Origin: Candidatus Neoflavobacterium equi
Lineage (GTDB): Bacteria > Bacteroidota > Bacteroidia > Flavobacteriales > Flavobacteriaceae
Assembly: GCA_018065745.1 (NCBI GenBank)
Contig: JAGHSS010000136.1
Location: 1 to 7,224, forward strand
Reading direction: 5' to 3'
DNA: 7,224 nucleotides
Under the pieces are notes generated by a model. That model was not told where the DNA came from. It saw nothing but the letters and a program-made list of their open reading frames with translations, and did not search any database. The position numbers were made by a program, and so were the translations under genes. The stretch's first letter is position 1. Each line of letters begins with the position of its first letter. Shown piece after piece: positions 6,278-7,224 of the stretch.

Positions 6278-6994
6278 ATGGAAAGTTTAAAAAATCAAAA
6301 AGCCATCATTACCGGCGGAGGAAAAGGTTTGGGTAAAGCCACAGCTTTGGCCTTTGCAAAAGAAGGTATTGATGTTGCAATTACAGGAAGAAATGAAGCA
6401 GTTTTACAGGCAACCGTTGCAGAATTGCGCGCCTTGGGTGTACAAGCTACCTATGCTGTTTTTGACGTTGCAGATCACCAGGCTGTAAAAGCAGGTATTG
6501 ACCAGATCATTAAAGAGTTCCAGACGATAGATATTTTGGTTAACAACGCAGGAATTGCACAATTTGGTTCCTTTTTAGAGATGGATCCAACCGTTTGGGC
6601 ATCCATCATCAACACCAATTTGATGGGCGCATATTATGTTACCCACGCCGTTTTACCACACATCATTGCCAACGGCAAAGGGGATATTTTCAACGTTTCC
6701 TCCACTGCAGGTTTGAATGGAGGCGCAGGAACATCAGCCTATTCAGCATCAAAATTCGGCTTGATTGGCTTGTCAGAATCTGTGATGAGAGAAGTCAGAA
6801 AACACAACATTCGCGTGTGCACCCTGACCCCAAGCACGATAGCATCAGACATGTCCAAAGAATTAAATTTAACAGACGGAAATCCAGAAACGGTTTTACA
6901 GCCAGAAGATTTCGCAGATTTAATTGTCGGCACTTTGAGATTACCACGCAGAGCACTTTTAAAATCAGCCTCTATTTGGAGCACCAATCCATAA
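6278..6994 (+). CDS. short-chain dehydrogenase/reductase, 3-ketoacyl-ACP reductase (FabG)-like
   Basis: Seen: a complete classical SDR of 238 residues. The cofactor-binding TGGGKGLG is at 12-19, NNAG at 89-92, and the catalytic tetrad is N114, S142, Y155 and K159 (YSASK). An Arg follows the second beta strand (TGRN), which usually favours NADPH. Family knowledge: closest in style to FabG-like enzymes that reduce 3-ketoacyl thioesters, but SDR substrates cannot be read from sequence alone, and bacteria often have several paralogues beside the true fabG. No acyl-carrier or other fatty-acid gene is nearby, so the ketoacyl assignment is only a default. It has its own -7 motif and terminator, so it is likely a single-gene unit. 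It begins 64 bases after the protease gene. Confidence 0.92.
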   Translation: MESLKNQKAIITGGGKGLGKATALAFAKEGIDVAITGRNEAVLQATVAELRALGVQATYAVFDVADHQAVKAGIDQIIKEFQTIDILVNNAGIAQFGSFLEMDPTVWASIINTNLMGAYYVTHAVLPHIIANGKGDIFNVSSTAGLNGGAGTSAYSASKFGLIGLSESVMREVRKHNIRVCTLTPSTIASDMSKELNLTDGNPETVLQPEDFADLIVGTLRLPRRALLKSASIWSTNP

Positions 6995-7002
6995 AAATAA
7001 AC

Positions 7003-7030
7003 AAATCCTCAGCAATGGGGATTTTTTTTT
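7003..7030 (+). terminator. Rho-independent terminator of the SDR gene
   Basis: An 8-bp stem with one T-G wobble, AAATCCTC (7003-7010) with GGGGATTT (7017-7024), encloses a six-base loop. T residues run from 7022 to 7030. It starts 8 bases after the SDR stop codon and runs directly into the GC-rich element that follows. Confidence 0.85.
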
Positions 7031-7136
7031 GGCGTTCCCCCCTTCCCGGCTCCGCCAGGGAAGCCCGTCGCGTGTTACGCTAAATCTTTTCCTCGGCTAG
7101 CGCCTCCAAAAAGGATACCGCTTCACCCGCTAACGC
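7031..7136. repeat. GC-rich structured intergenic element, probable Bacteroidota dispersed repeat
   Basis: Of the 50 bases 7031-7080, 37 are G or C, in sharp contrast to the AT-rich flanks. The ends pair (GCGTT 7032-7036 with AACGC 7132-7136). Inside, three hairpins can be drawn: CTTCCC/GGGAAG at 7042-7047/7058-7063, extended by GGC/GCC; GCGT/ACGC at 7070-7073/7077-7080; and an arm pairing 7084-7090 with 7110-7116 (one wobble), capped by GCTAGC. From memory, unverified, it resembles a short element scattered between genes in Bacteroidota, often right after terminators, with a core near GTCGGGCTATCCGCT; here 7067-7081 would be the matching core. No reading frame of note covers it. It could be a mobile repeat, a structured RNA or a transcript-end element. 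Only one copy lies in this window, so repetition cannot be shown here. Confidence 0.5.
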
Positions 7137-7224
7137 AGGACTTAAGGGGATTCATTTTATATTCTTTTTTCAATTTTTTTCACTTAAATTACCTGTATCA
7201 TTATTTGCTTAACGTGTATTTATG

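Noticed and set aside
6595..7083. A 162-residue open frame running past the SDR stop into the 3' element.
   Set aside because: It overlaps the complete SDR in another frame, has no recognisable domain, and crosses the terminator.
7137..7224. Promoter and start of a further gene: an AT-rich tract, ATTATTTG at about 7200-7207 and a final ATG at 7222-7224.
   Set aside because: The box does not match TANNTTTG properly, and no coding sequence is visible after the ATG, so I cannot support a gene here.
1..7224. Signs of a defence island, prophage, CRISPR array or recent insertion.
   Set aside because: No repeats with spacers, transposase, integrase, terminal inverted repeats or tRNA target site were found; the genes have intact frames and ordinary composition apart from the 3' element.

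Overview
The window looks like the chromosome of a member of the Bacteroidota, most likely class Flavobacteriia. The evidence is an AT-rich sequence, a recognisable gliding-motility lipoprotein GldI, a protein ending in a type IX secretion (T9SS) type-A sorting domain, starts without Shine-Dalgarno motifs, and promoters of the TTTG / TANNTTTG kind. Ten protein genes fill nearly all of it. I see no rRNA, tRNA, CRISPR array, insertion sequence or phage gene.

Left block (8-2709, + strand): a DHH/DHHA1 phosphoesterase of the NrnA type, gldI, and a lipoprotein that fuses a cyclophilin domain to an FKBP domain. They are spaced by 2 and 18 bases and end at a perfect 9-bp hairpin terminator, so they read as one operon. 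Two of the three are predicted envelope-anchored prolyl-isomerase-family lipoproteins, which suggests a shared role in folding secreted or surface proteins.

Middle block (2714-4132, - strand): two separately transcribed genes. The first encodes a secreted protein with a T9SS C-terminal domain. The second encodes a small cytoplasmic protein of unknown function with an internal duplication; it has its own strong terminator and a convincing Bacteroidota promoter.

Right-centre block (4248-6213, + strand): four tightly coupled genes, with junctions of 4-base overlap, 0-base gap and 4-base overlap. They encode a TM2-domain membrane protein, a DUF2752 membrane protein, a DUF4870-like membrane protein and an exported M48 zinc metalloprotease. 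The coupling suggests one envelope-associated unit of unknown function.

Right end (6278-7224): a short-chain dehydrogenase of the FabG type with its own -7 promoter motif and a terminator. Directly after it comes a GC-rich, foldable element of about 106 bases (7031-7136) that resembles a dispersed intergenic element I remember from Bacteroidota genomes. The last 85 bases or so are AT-rich, and the window ends on an ATG that may start the next gene.

Most of the window is ordinary core or near-core content. The parts most worth a second look are the 3' structured element, the four-gene membrane/protease unit, and the contrast between a GldI with a degenerate active site and an adjacent dual immunophilin with a largely intact one.
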